Assembly: GCA_947499775.1 (NCBI GenBank)
Contig: CANMPY010000051.1
Span: 1 to 8,875 of the forward strand
Direction of reading: 5' to 3'
DNA: 8,875 bases
Source: Bacteroidota bacterium
Lineage (GTDB): Bacteria > Bacteroidota > Bacteroidia > NS11-12g > UBA9320
Under the pieces are notes generated by a model, which saw only the letters and a list, made by a program, of their open reading frames with translations, did not search any database and had not been told where the DNA came from. Of the stretch, positions 1-6,622 are shown one piece after another. Position 1 is the stretch's first letter. Every line of letters starts with the position of its first letter. The position numbers and the translations under genes were made by a program.

Positions 1-836
1 CTATGGTTTTGGCAGGCGATTTAGTAAAAAATCTTGTTAAACAAGCCGAACCGTTTAAGCCTGGGTTTACATTAGGCGAACGTGCTGAAAGTCTTGAAAA
101 GATGGATGATGGGCGTTGGAAATTAATAACAAATTGTGGAACGGTTCATGTGGCTCCTATAATTGCTATTGCCGCAGGATTGGGTTGCTTTGAGCCCCGA
201 AAACCTGAAATTAGTAATTTGGCAGATTTTGAAAATCATGGCGTAGATTACATTATTAAAGACCCTGAAAAATACCGAGGGAAAACAATTGTTATATCAG
301 GAGGCGGAGATTCGGCTTTAGATTGGACAATATTTTTAGCAGAAGTAGCGGCAAACGTTACCCTAATTCATCGAAGGGGTTCATTCCGTGGGCATCTTGA
401 TTCGGTGCATAAAGTAAATGATCTTGTATCAGAAGGGCGGGTTCGCTTGATGTTAAATGCAGAAGTTACCGCATTGCAGGGCGAATCGAACTTGTCAATT
501 GTTGAGGTAAATCATTTTGATACCAATAGTCAAACCAAGGAATTAGCAGATTATTTTATCCCTTTATTTGGGTTATCCCCAAAGCTGGGGCCTATAAAAC
601 ATTGGAATTTAAATTTATCAAAAGAATCTATTGGCGTTAATCCCAAAGATTGTAGTACTAACATTCCGGGTATATACGCCATTGGTGATATTAATGATTA
701 TCCGGGTAAGCTAAGGTTAATTCTTTGTGGGTTTCATGAAGCAACCATGATGGTACAATCAGCCTATAAATATATTAATCCCGATAAAAACCTGGTATTA
801 AAATATACCACTGTTAGTGGTATAAAAGCCTTTTAA
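1..836 (+). CDS. Ferredoxin--NADP(+) reductase, TrxR-like type (5'-truncated by window edge)
   Basis: Probable FAD-dependent ferredoxin-NADP reductase of the thioredoxin-reductase-like class (Bacillus YumC type), moving electrons between NADPH and a small ferredoxin in the cytosol. The reading frame is open to base 1. The Met at base 3 sits before the segment VLAGDLVKNLV, which in this family is internal, so the N-terminal FAD-binding glycine motif (about 70-80 residues) lies outside the window; the full family length is about 350 residues. Counting from that Met, the NADPH-binding motif GGGDSALDW is at 100-108, HRR at 123-125, and the second FAD motif GIYAIGDINDYPGKLRLI at 223-240, followed by GFHEA. 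There is no CxxC redox pair beside the NADPH domain, which argues against thioredoxin reductase. It is followed 9 bases later by a ferredoxin, a likely partner. Family assignment is strong; the physiological direction of electron flow is unknown. Confidence 0.9.
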   Translation, partial: MVLAGDLVKNLVKQAEPFKPGFTLGERAESLEKMDDGRWKLITNCGTVHVAPIIAIAAGLGCFEPRKPEISNLADFENHGVDYIIKDPEKYRGKTIVISGGGDSALDWTIFLAEVAANVTLIHRRGSFRGHLDSVHKVNDLVSEGRVRLMLNAEVTALQGESNLSIVEVNHFDTNSQTKELADYFIPLFGLSPKLGPIKHWNLNLSKESIGVNPKDCSTNIPGIYAIGDINDYPGKLRLILCGFHEATMMVQSAYKYINPDKNLVLKYTTVSGIKAF

Positions 837-845
837 TTAGTAATA

Positions 846-1178
846 ATGAGCAATTTAATTTCCTTGTCTGTAATCGACCTCACGGGTATCAAGCATCATA
901 TTGAAGCGCCAACGGATATGGGTTTAAATTTGATGGAGGCCATCCGTGCCAACGATTTACAAATAAAAGCAACCTGTGGAGGAATGGCTTTATGCGCCTC
1001 TTGCCATGTAATTGTTAAAAGCATCCACATGCTTCCCGAAATGAGTGAGGATGAAGAAGCGATGTTGGATGAGGCTTTTTTATTAAACATTCCGAATAGC
1101 CGCCTTAGTTGCCAGTTGCATATTGCGCCTGAGTTGGATGGATTAGAAGTGGAGCTAGGTAAAGGGACTGGGGAATGA
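846..1178 (+). CDS. [2Fe-2S] ferredoxin, adrenodoxin/ISC type
   Basis: A 110-residue soluble electron carrier with one [2Fe-2S] cluster. The four ligands fit the adrenodoxin-type pattern: Cys44, Cys50 and Cys53 (C-x5-C-x2-C in CGGMALCASCH) and Cys89 in SRLSCQ. The ending LDGLEVEL is the usual family C-terminus, and an acidic stretch around 67-76 (MSEDEEAMLDE) lies where reductase partners normally dock. No signal peptide is seen, so it should be cytosolic. The ATG lies 9 bases after the reductase stop with no Shine-Dalgarno sequence, consistent with a two-gene operon. Possible roles include Fe-S cluster assembly or feeding a monooxygenase or desaturase; nothing in the window decides between them, and no other Isc genes are nearby. 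Confidence 0.9.
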   Translation: MSNLISLSVIDLTGIKHHIEAPTDMGLNLMEAIRANDLQIKATCGGMALCASCHVIVKSIHMLPEMSEDEEAMLDEAFLLNIPNSRLSCQLHIAPELDGLEVELGKGTGE

Positions 1179-1257
1179 TAAAGCCCTGAAAAAGTTCTTT
1201 TTAGAGAAAGGCCAACAAGGAAAAGGTAAAATTGAATTTCATTTTGGAACTGTTCTG

Positions 1258-1298
1258 AAGTATAAAAGTGGAATTTGATAAATGCGACTTTTATACTT
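1258..1298. repeat. 12-bp perfect inverted repeat (AT-rich stem-loop)
   Basis: AAGTATAAAAGT at 1258-1269 is perfectly inverted as ACTTTTATACTT at 1287-1298, with a 17-base loop. It lies between the convergent ends of the ferredoxin gene and proS. It could be an RNA hairpin limiting read-through or protecting the 3' end of the ferredoxin transcript, but the bases after it on the + strand are A-rich, not T-rich, so it is not a classical intrinsic terminator for that transcript. A protein-binding palindrome is the alternative. Confidence 0.55.
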
Positions 1299-1339
1299 AA
1301 AAAAAGAATTTAGAGGGAATACAATAAATACCCTTTAAA
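1299..1339 (-). terminator. Candidate intrinsic terminator of proS
   Basis: Read on the minus strand, TTTAAAGGG (1339-1331) and CCCTCTAAA (1317-1309) form a nine-position stem with one A-C mismatch around a 13-base loop, followed directly by TTCTTTTTTT (1308-1299). A stem followed by a T-run about 60-100 bases past the proS stop codon fits a weak rho-independent terminator. The stem has only three G-C pairs, so efficiency is uncertain. Confidence 0.45.
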
Positions 1340-1400
1340 AGGATGATGTACTAAAGGATACATTAATATTAAATGCATCGGTTAAACATTGTTTTTATCC

Positions 1401-2876
1401 CTAATACGCCCTTGCAAACAAAACCCTTTGCTTACTGGGTTTCCCGCTTAAAACACAAATCCCTTCTTCCAATTTACTATCCAAAGGAATACAACGAATG
1501 GTCGCTTTGGTTTCATTTTTAATTTTTTCTTCTGTTTCAGGAGTTCCATCCCAATGGGCACTAACAAATCCTCCTTTTTCTAAAGCCATTTCAAATTCAG
1601 TAAATGTGTTCACACAATGAATGTTGTTTTTTTGAAAATCGTTCGCTTTGGTGTAAATGTTAAGCTGAATTTCTTCCAATAGAGATTGAATGGTTTCGGT
1701 AAGGCCATCCATACTCAAGCTCATCTTTTCTTTGGTATCGCGGCGAGCTAATTCAACGGTGTTATTTTGTAAATCCCTGGGCCCTATTGCAATTCTAATA
1801 GGAACGCCTTTAAGTTCGTATTCGGCAAATTTCCAACCGCTGCGTTGCGTATCGCGGTTATCAAACTTTACAGAAATGCCAGCTTTTTTTAAAGCATCTT
1901 GCAAGGGTTTTACACGTTGCGAAATGATTTCTAATTCGTCTTCGCCTTTATAAATCGGTATAATAACAACCTGTATAGGCGCCAAATTTGGAGGTAAAAT
2001 TAATCCCTCATCATCAGAATGTGCCATAATTAAAGCTCCCATTAAGCGGGTGCTAACTCCCCAACTTGTAGCCCATACATATTCCTGAGTTCCTTCTTTG
2101 GTAGCAAATTTTACATCAAATGCCTTCGCAAAATTTTGACCTAAAAAGTGAGATGTTCCCATTTGAAGGGCTTTGCCATCTTGCATCATGCCTTCGATGG
2201 TGTATGTTTCTTCGGCTCCTGCAAAGCGCTCGTTAGGGGTTTTAATTCCTTTTATTACAGGAATGGCTAAAAAGGTTTCTGCAAATTCGGCATATACATT
2301 TAGCATGCGTTCCGATTCTTCAATGGCTTCCTGTCTTGTAGAGTGGGCAGTGTGTCCTTCTTGCCATAAAAATTCGGCCGTTCGAAGAAATAAGCGTGTG
2401 CGCATTTCCCAACGCACCACGTTAGCCCATTGGTTAATGAGCAGTGGTAAGTCGCGATAACTTTGAATCCAATTTTTATACGTATTCCAAATTATGGCCT
2501 CCGAAGTTGGTCTTACTATTAATTCCTCTTCAAGTTTTGCGTCTTCGTCAACGATTAATTTACCAGGATTATTTGGATCAGACTTAAGGCGGTAGTGCGT
2601 TACCACAGCACATTCCTTAGCAAAGCCTTCGGCATTTTTTTCTTCGGCTTCAAACAAGCTTTTAGGAACAAAGAGTGGAAAGTACGCATTGCTGTGTCCA
2701 GTTTCCTTAAACATTTTGTCCAATTGCTGCTGCATTTTTTCCCAAATGGCATAGCCGTATGGTTTTATAACCATGCAACCTCTTACTGCTGAATGTTCTG
2801 CTAAATCGGCATTTATTACCAAATTGTTATACCATTTTGAATAATCTTCGCTCCGTTTAATCTTTTGAAATGCCAT
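1401..2876 (-). CDS. proS: Prolyl-tRNA synthetase, archaeal/eukaryotic type
   Basis: Class II aminoacyl-tRNA synthetase that charges tRNA-Pro with proline using ATP, in the cytosol; 491 residues, normal for the short archaeal/eukaryotic-type enzyme. The N-terminus (SEDYSKWYNNLVINADLAE, about 9-27) and VRGCMVIKPYGYAIWE (31-46) are family hallmarks. RPTSEAIIW is at 122-130, motif 2 (RWEMRTRLFLRTAEFLWQEG) at 155-174, and motif 3 (GVSTRLMGALIM) at 273-284. The anticodon-binding domain starts near residue 300 (IQVVIIPIYKG). The long editing insertion of bacterial-type ProRS is absent. The C-terminal domain ends in a terminal Tyr (VLFARAY), as is usual, but positions that hold zinc-binding Cys in many relatives are Asp443, Thr448 and Ser477, leaving only Cys474. 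The ATG at 2876 gives the expected N-terminus. It is transcribed divergently from the lipoprotein gene and convergently to the ferredoxin. Confidence 0.97.
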   Translation of the reverse strand: MAFQKIKRSEDYSKWYNNLVINADLAEHSAVRGCMVIKPYGYAIWEKMQQQLDKMFKETGHSNAYFPLFVPKSLFEAEEKNAEGFAKECAVVTHYRLKSDPNNPGKLIVDEDAKLEEELIVRPTSEAIIWNTYKNWIQSYRDLPLLINQWANVVRWEMRTRLFLRTAEFLWQEGHTAHSTRQEAIEESERMLNVYAEFAETFLAIPVIKGIKTPNERFAGAEETYTIEGMMQDGKALQMGTSHFLGQNFAKAFDVKFATKEGTQEYVWATSWGVSTRLMGALIMAHSDDEGLILPPNLAPIQVVIIPIYKGEDELEIISQRVKPLQDALKKAGISVKFDNRDTQRSGWKFAEYELKGVPIRIAIGPRDLQNNTVELARRDTKEKMSLSMDGLTETIQSLLEEIQLNIYTKANDFQKNNIHCVNTFTEFEMALEKGGFVSAHWDGTPETEEKIKNETKATIRCIPLDSKLEEGICVLSGKPSKQRVLFARAY

Positions 2877-2892
2877 CTCTAAATTTTTATAT

Positions 2893-2900
2893 TACCTTTG
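2893..2900 (+). promoter_or_regulatory. Possible -7 box (TACCTTTG) for the lipoprotein/OMP operon
   Basis: TACCTTTG fits TAnnTTTG on the plus strand and would start transcription near 2906, leaving a leader of about 135 bases before the ATG at 3040. A TTTG lies at 2864-2867 but at 25 bases spacing, longer than usual. It faces the proS box at 2927-2934, so if both are used the two transcripts would overlap by about 15 bases at their 5' ends. Confidence 0.2.
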
Positions 2901-2926
2901 GTATAATAATTGTGAAGTTAAAAATG

Positions 2927-2934
2927 CAAAGTTA
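2927..2934 (-). promoter_or_regulatory. Possible proS -7 box (TAACTTTG)
   Basis: On the minus strand TAACTTTG matches the Bacteroidota -7 consensus TAnnTTTG. It lies 50 bases before the proS ATG, giving a leader of roughly 45 bases. No convincing TTTG/TTG -33 element lies 17-23 bases upstream, so this is tentative. Confidence 0.3.
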
Positions 2935-3039
2935 AATTAATTGCACTATTAATAATTCGCATCCTGAAATGTCCTGCAAAAAAAATAAAACATAAAAGCA
3001 CTTGAAAGGACAATTTAGGATATAAATAAAAATAATATT

Positions 3040-5097
3040 ATGAAAACAATACTACAATTAAGCACAATCTTAGTGATCATGAGTTCATGTAGCTCAATTA
3101 AGCCAAGCACCACAAAAGATATTGGCCAGTATGATGATACTTATTCAACACCTGAAGATGAGAAAGTGCAGGCTCCCAAAAAAATAGAACCGAGCCCTTT
3201 AGTTAAAAATAATTTCGATACCCTGACACCGCCCGTTGCCGATGAACCAATTTATAGAAAATATAAAGAAGGAGAAGGTGAAGAGTTTACAAGAGGTCAA
3301 GATTCTACAATTACCTATTCTCAATCGGATAATTCCCAATCCAATTCAACCTATAATAATTCACAATCCAATTCTTATAATTACGACGATGACGACGATT
3401 TTTCTTATGGCAAATCTTTTCAGCGTTTACGCTACAGCGATGGTTATAGCGATGGCTATAGTGATGCTGTTTATTCAAATTATAACAATGGTGGCGGATA
3501 TTATAATTCGTATTATAATAACCCTACTTGGGGATGGAATAGACCAGCTAGAAATAGATTTTGGGTAGGCTATAACCCATGGAACGGATGGAACGTTGGG
3601 TATAATTATGGATATCCGTCATGGGGATGGAGAACGAGTTATTACCCTAGTTACAATTATTATAATGATCCTTGGTCTGGATATTCAGGCGGATGGGGAT
3701 ATTATTCAAATTCATATTATGCCGGAACGCCATATGGGTATTATCAACCATTCGGATATTCAAATTACGGCTACGCTAATTATGGCTATGATAATTATGG
3801 CTATTACAATTATGGATATTCTAACTATAGTTATTATAGGTATGGCTATTCGCCTTACAATCGGAACTACCGAAACAATCACAGCCCTTGGTATAGGTCT
3901 AATCATGTACATCATAGCAACACCGGAAGTGGTGGGGGGTATAAGCCAGCAAAAGGCAAAATGAATGGTCCTCGCGAAACAATTGGAAGCAATACACCAA
4001 CTACAACCCGCACCGATCAGGTTACACCTCGTGGAAGAGGAGGAATGGTTCAGCAAAATCCAAAGGATGGTGGAACCACTTTAGACCCAACAAAAGATAA
4101 AAAAGATGGAATGGTTGGAAATCCAACTGGAAATGGCGGGAGGATGCCAGAAGCCGAAAAAGAAGTAAAACCTAATAATTCGGGTAATTCTGGATGGACT
4201 GAAAGGCCAAATGATTTACCTTCTCAAAAAACCACACCACAAAATAATGGAACTGTTGCTCCAAATGATAACAGAAATACAGGACGAATGGGAGAAACAA
4301 GTGGAACTAAAACGGAATTGGATAGACGCAATGAAACTCCACAGCCTCCAACAAACACTGGAAATACAAATAATCCAAACAGGCGACCAACAGAAACCCA
4401 AACGCATAAATCTAACGCTAACGAAACAGTGCAGCCATATCCAGAGAAAACCGAAAGAAGGGTGAGAGAAATTGATAGAAGCACGCCTGATCATGGAAGA
4501 GGAACAGAAGCAAGGCCACAACGGCCAACCTATAATAGCAACAATACGAATAGTGAGGATAAACCAACAGAGTCTCAATCGAGGAGAACAGAATCTTATG
4601 AGAATAATACAGGAAGTACAGAACGAGAAGTAAATAGACCAAGTTCACGAACATACGAACCTACCGAAAATAGGAATAGATCAACCGAGCAACCAAGCAG
4701 ACCTGCGCCTAGGAGAGAAGAGCAGCAGAATAACCCAACGCCTAGACGAGAAGTGCCACAAAATAACCCAACCCCACGATACAACGAAAATAACAACCGT
4801 GGAAATAGTCAGCCTACAAACCAAAGGCAGGATGAGCCACAGAGCACACCAACCCCACGATACAATGAAAATAATAACCGTGGAAATAGTCAGCCTTCAA
4901 ACCAAAGGCAACAAGAACCTCAAAATAACCCAACGCCAAGGAACAATGATGGTGGAGGAAATAGAGGGGGAGGAAGTAATTCAACTCCACGAACCTATAA
5001 TAGTAGCGAAAGTAAATCGAATAGCGGGAGCAATTCATCCTCAGGAGGAAGCAATTCAAATGGATCATCATCACCTAGCCGAGGTAGGGGAAGATAA
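3040..5097 (+). CDS. Putative lipoprotein, Tyr/Gly/Asn-rich low-complexity protein with internal repeats
   Basis: No recognised enzyme or domain; 685 residues. Residues 1-17 look like a lipoprotein signal peptide: MKT, a hydrophobic stretch, then MSSC with the lipidation Cys at 17 (Met at -3 is permitted but not typical). An acidic or mixed linker follows to about 115, with a run of five Asp at 116-120. Residues 132-290 are rich in Tyr, Gly, Asn and Trp, with YSDG repeats (132-143) and six xNYGY-like pentapeptides (241-270). From about 291 to the end the chain is disordered-looking, rich in Asn, Thr, Pro, Arg, Gln and Ser; it holds five P-x-P-R repeats and ends in Gly/Ser-rich sequence and RGRGR. 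The composition suggests an extracellular or cell-surface matrix, adhesive or structural protein, but this is inference. It is followed 15 bases later by a FadL-like outer membrane protein, suggesting one operon. The ATG is preceded by an A/T-rich leader without a Shine-Dalgarno sequence. Confidence 0.8.
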   Translation: MKTILQLSTILVIMSSCSSIKPSTTKDIGQYDDTYSTPEDEKVQAPKKIEPSPLVKNNFDTLTPPVADEPIYRKYKEGEGEEFTRGQDSTITYSQSDNSQSNSTYNNSQSNSYNYDDDDDFSYGKSFQRLRYSDGYSDGYSDAVYSNYNNGGGYYNSYYNNPTWGWNRPARNRFWVGYNPWNGWNVGYNYGYPSWGWRTSYYPSYNYYNDPWSGYSGGWGYYSNSYYAGTPYGYYQPFGYSNYGYANYGYDNYGYYNYGYSNYSYYRYGYSPYNRNYRNNHSPWYRSNHVHHSNTGSGGGYKPAKGKMNGPRETIGSNTPTTTRTDQVTPRGRGGMVQQNPKDGGTTLDPTKDKKDGMVGNPTGNGGRMPEAEKEVKPNNSGNSGWTERPNDLPSQKTTPQNNGTVAPNDNRNTGRMGETSGTKTELDRRNETPQPPTNTGNTNNPNRRPTETQTHKSNANETVQPYPEKTERRVREIDRSTPDHGRGTEARPQRPTYNSNNTNSEDKPTESQSRRTESYENNTGSTEREVNRPSSRTYEPTENRNRSTEQPSRPAPRREEQQNNPTPRREVPQNNPTPRYNENNNRGNSQPTNQRQDEPQSTPTPRYNENNNRGNSQPSNQRQQEPQNNPTPRNNDGGGNRGGGSNSTPRTYNSSESKSNSGSNSSSGGSNSNGSSSPSRGRGR
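3331..3374 (+). repeat. Two-copy 27-bp direct repeat (NSQSNS motif)
   Basis: AATTCCCAATCCAATTC at 3331-3347 recurs as AATTCACAATCCAATTC at 3358-3374, 16 of 17 bases identical, period 27. It encodes NSQSNS twice (residues 98-103 and 107-112) in the linker of the lipoprotein. Confidence 0.6.
3433..3468 (+). repeat. Three-copy 12-bp tandem repeat (YSDG)
   Basis: Three in-frame 12-base units encode YSDG, YSDG and YSDA (residues 132-143 of the lipoprotein). Units differ at third positions (AGC/AGT, GGT/GGC), so the peptide is more conserved than the DNA. Confidence 0.7.
3760..3849 (+). repeat. Six-copy 15-bp tandem repeat (xNYGY pentapeptides)
   Basis: Six in-frame 15-base units encode SNYGY, ANYGY, DNYGY, YNYGY, SNYSY and YRYGY (residues 241-270). 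The DNA units, such as AATTATGGCTAT, have diverged mainly at third bases. Regular Tyr/Gly spacing of this kind occurs in extracellular structural and phase-separating proteins; the function here is unknown. Confidence 0.8.
4702..4941 (+). repeat. Nested P-T-P-R repeats (two 33-bp units, then two 81-bp units)
   Basis: PAPR or PTPR occurs at residues 555, 566, 577, 604 and 631, so spacings are 11, 11, 27 and 27 residues. The two 81-bp units begin at 4768 and 4849 and are nearly identical in DNA; each reads PTPRYNENNNRGNSQP followed by a Gln-rich end. A third begins at 4930 and stops matching after PTPR. The high DNA identity points to recent duplication. Confidence 0.8.
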
Positions 5098-5112
5098 TAA
5101 CACTATAAAAGT

Positions 5113-6615
5113 ATGAAAAGATTAATTTTAACTAGCATAATATCAATGGTATGTCTACCATTATTTGCACAAAATGATATGGATGCCATTCGTTACACCA
5201 ATAAAAAATTTGGTAGTACGGCTAAGTCAGTTTCCATTGCAGGAGCAGTTGGGGCATTAGGAGCTGATATTTCATCGGCATCGGTAAATCCTGCTGCGCT
5301 TGCCCAATACAAAAAAGGGGAATTTAGTTTTTCATTAGGATTTGTTAATGCTAAAAATACGAGTACGTATTTGGGAAATACGGTATCGGATAATACCTTT
5401 AATATGAATATCCCAAATGTTGGATTGGTGATTGCCAATAAAACAGCCATAAAAAAGAATGAGCGGGGATGGAAAAATTATTCCTTAGCCATAAATATGG
5501 CGCGTGTTGCTGATTTTAACAAGGTTGTAAATTTTAGTGGTGTAAATAATCATACCAGTTTGATGGATTACTTTGCTGAGCGCGCTAATGGCTTATCGAA
5601 AAGCCAAGTTAGAGCAACAAATGAAGAATTTGATAACAACGAATATACTTCTAAAGCTACGATGGCTTGGGAAGCCTATCTTTTTGATTCGGTGGGCAAC
5701 AAGCAATATGCGGCAAATGCCAGTCCTATTTTTCATGCTATTTACCAAAAAGGAGTAATGCAACAAAGCGGAGGAATGAATGAATATAATTTTTCGTTAG
5801 CAGGCAACTACAGCGATGTCGTATATTTAGGGGCAACCTTATGTTATACGTCTGTCAATTTTAGCGAAACGCGAACGCATGCCGAAACCAACGATCCTTT
5901 AAATACAGCAGCATCTGCTTTTGATCATTTTACATATTCGGAACACCTAGAAACATCTGGAGGTGGATTTTCGGGACGCTTGGGAATAGTTGTAAAAGCA
6001 CATGATTTTCTTAGAATTGGAGCGGCAATACAAACCCCACAATTACTTAATTTAGACGATGATTATGATTTTGGATTAAAATCAAGGTTAAGAAATGGCA
6101 ATGAATATGATTTGAAAAGTAAGCAAGGGCAATATGCCTATAGTTTATTAACGCCTGCAAAATATACACTTAGCGCTACAGGAATTATTGGAAAGAAAGG
6201 ATTTATTTCGGCCGATATCGAAAATATAGATTATTCGGCTATGCGATTGAGGAGTACAGATGGTAGCAATGCAATGGAAATAGCTAACGATGATATAAGA
6301 GGAAAATACACCGATGCATTTAATTATAGATTAGGAGGAGAATTGGTGATTGATGAATTTAGAATAAGAGGAGGGTATGCTCATTATGCATCTCCATTTA
6401 ATGAAAGTAAAAATGGTAATCTCAAATCAAAGTATATCACAGGTGGATTAGGCATAAAAGATAAGAATTGGGCCTTAGATTTAGGTTTGGTTCATATGGT
6501 GGGCGATGATATTTTTCAGCCTTATGTGCTAAACGACAACACTCGTCAACAGGCAGTTGCCAATAATACGTTTATCGGAAATTCTATACAAATTACGTTT
6601 ACCTCGCGTTTTTAA
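5113..6615 (+). CDS. FadL/OmpP1-type outer membrane beta-barrel protein
   Basis: A 500-residue predicted outer membrane protein. Residues 1-19 form a Sec signal peptide (MKRLILTSIISMVCLPLFA, cleavage before Gln20). The mature N-terminus has GSTAKSVSIAGAVGALGAD (34-52) and SVNPAALAQY (57-66); the NPA motif is characteristic of the FadL/OmpP1 transport family, whose relatives in Bacteroidota are often labelled 'hemin receptor' or 'OmpP1/FadL'. The rest alternates polar and aromatic residues as barrel strands do, and the last residue is Phe (ITFTSRF), the usual barrel-assembly signal. FadL-family channels move hydrophobic compounds across the outer membrane; the substrate here cannot be read from sequence. 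The gene starts 15 bases after the Tyr-rich lipoprotein, so the two probably share a transcript. Its stop is only 7 bases from the stop of convergent ridA. Confidence 0.85.
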   Translation: MKRLILTSIISMVCLPLFAQNDMDAIRYTNKKFGSTAKSVSIAGAVGALGADISSASVNPAALAQYKKGEFSFSLGFVNAKNTSTYLGNTVSDNTFNMNIPNVGLVIANKTAIKKNERGWKNYSLAINMARVADFNKVVNFSGVNNHTSLMDYFAERANGLSKSQVRATNEEFDNNEYTSKATMAWEAYLFDSVGNKQYAANASPIFHAIYQKGVMQQSGGMNEYNFSLAGNYSDVVYLGATLCYTSVNFSETRTHAETNDPLNTAASAFDHFTYSEHLETSGGGFSGRLGIVVKAHDFLRIGAAIQTPQLLNLDDDYDFGLKSRLRNGNEYDLKSKQGQYAYSLLTPAKYTLSATGIIGKKGFISADIENIDYSAMRLRSTDGSNAMEIANDDIRGKYTDAFNYRLGGELVIDEFRIRGGYAHYASPFNESKNGNLKSKYITGGLGIKDKNWALDLGLVHMVGDDIFQPYVLNDNTRQQAVANNTFIGNSIQITFTSRF

Positions 6616-6622
6616 GTTTGAT

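Noticed and set aside
3..5. ATG at base 3 as the true start of the reductase
   Set aside because: The protein would lack the FAD-binding N-terminus, and the following sequence matches an internal family segment, so the gene begins before the window.
1189..1202. AAAAAG/CTTTTT inverted repeat just after the ferredoxin stop as a terminator
   Set aside because: The loop would be only two bases and the stem has one G-C pair; it is not a credible hairpin.
3002..3026. TTGAAA and TATAAA upstream of the lipoprotein gene as a sigma-70 promoter
   Set aside because: The spacer is 13 bases instead of about 17, and Bacteroidota use a different consensus.
4702..4941. Regular repeats that could suggest a CRISPR array
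   Set aside because: The units are in-frame coding repeats with spacing multiples of three and no unique spacers.
3236..5116. Many long open frames on both strands overlapping the lipoprotein and its tail
   Set aside because: They are by-products of the low-complexity, Asn/Tyr/Gly-rich codon usage of the real gene; their translations are Ile/Met- or Cys/Leu/Phe-rich nonsense without motifs.
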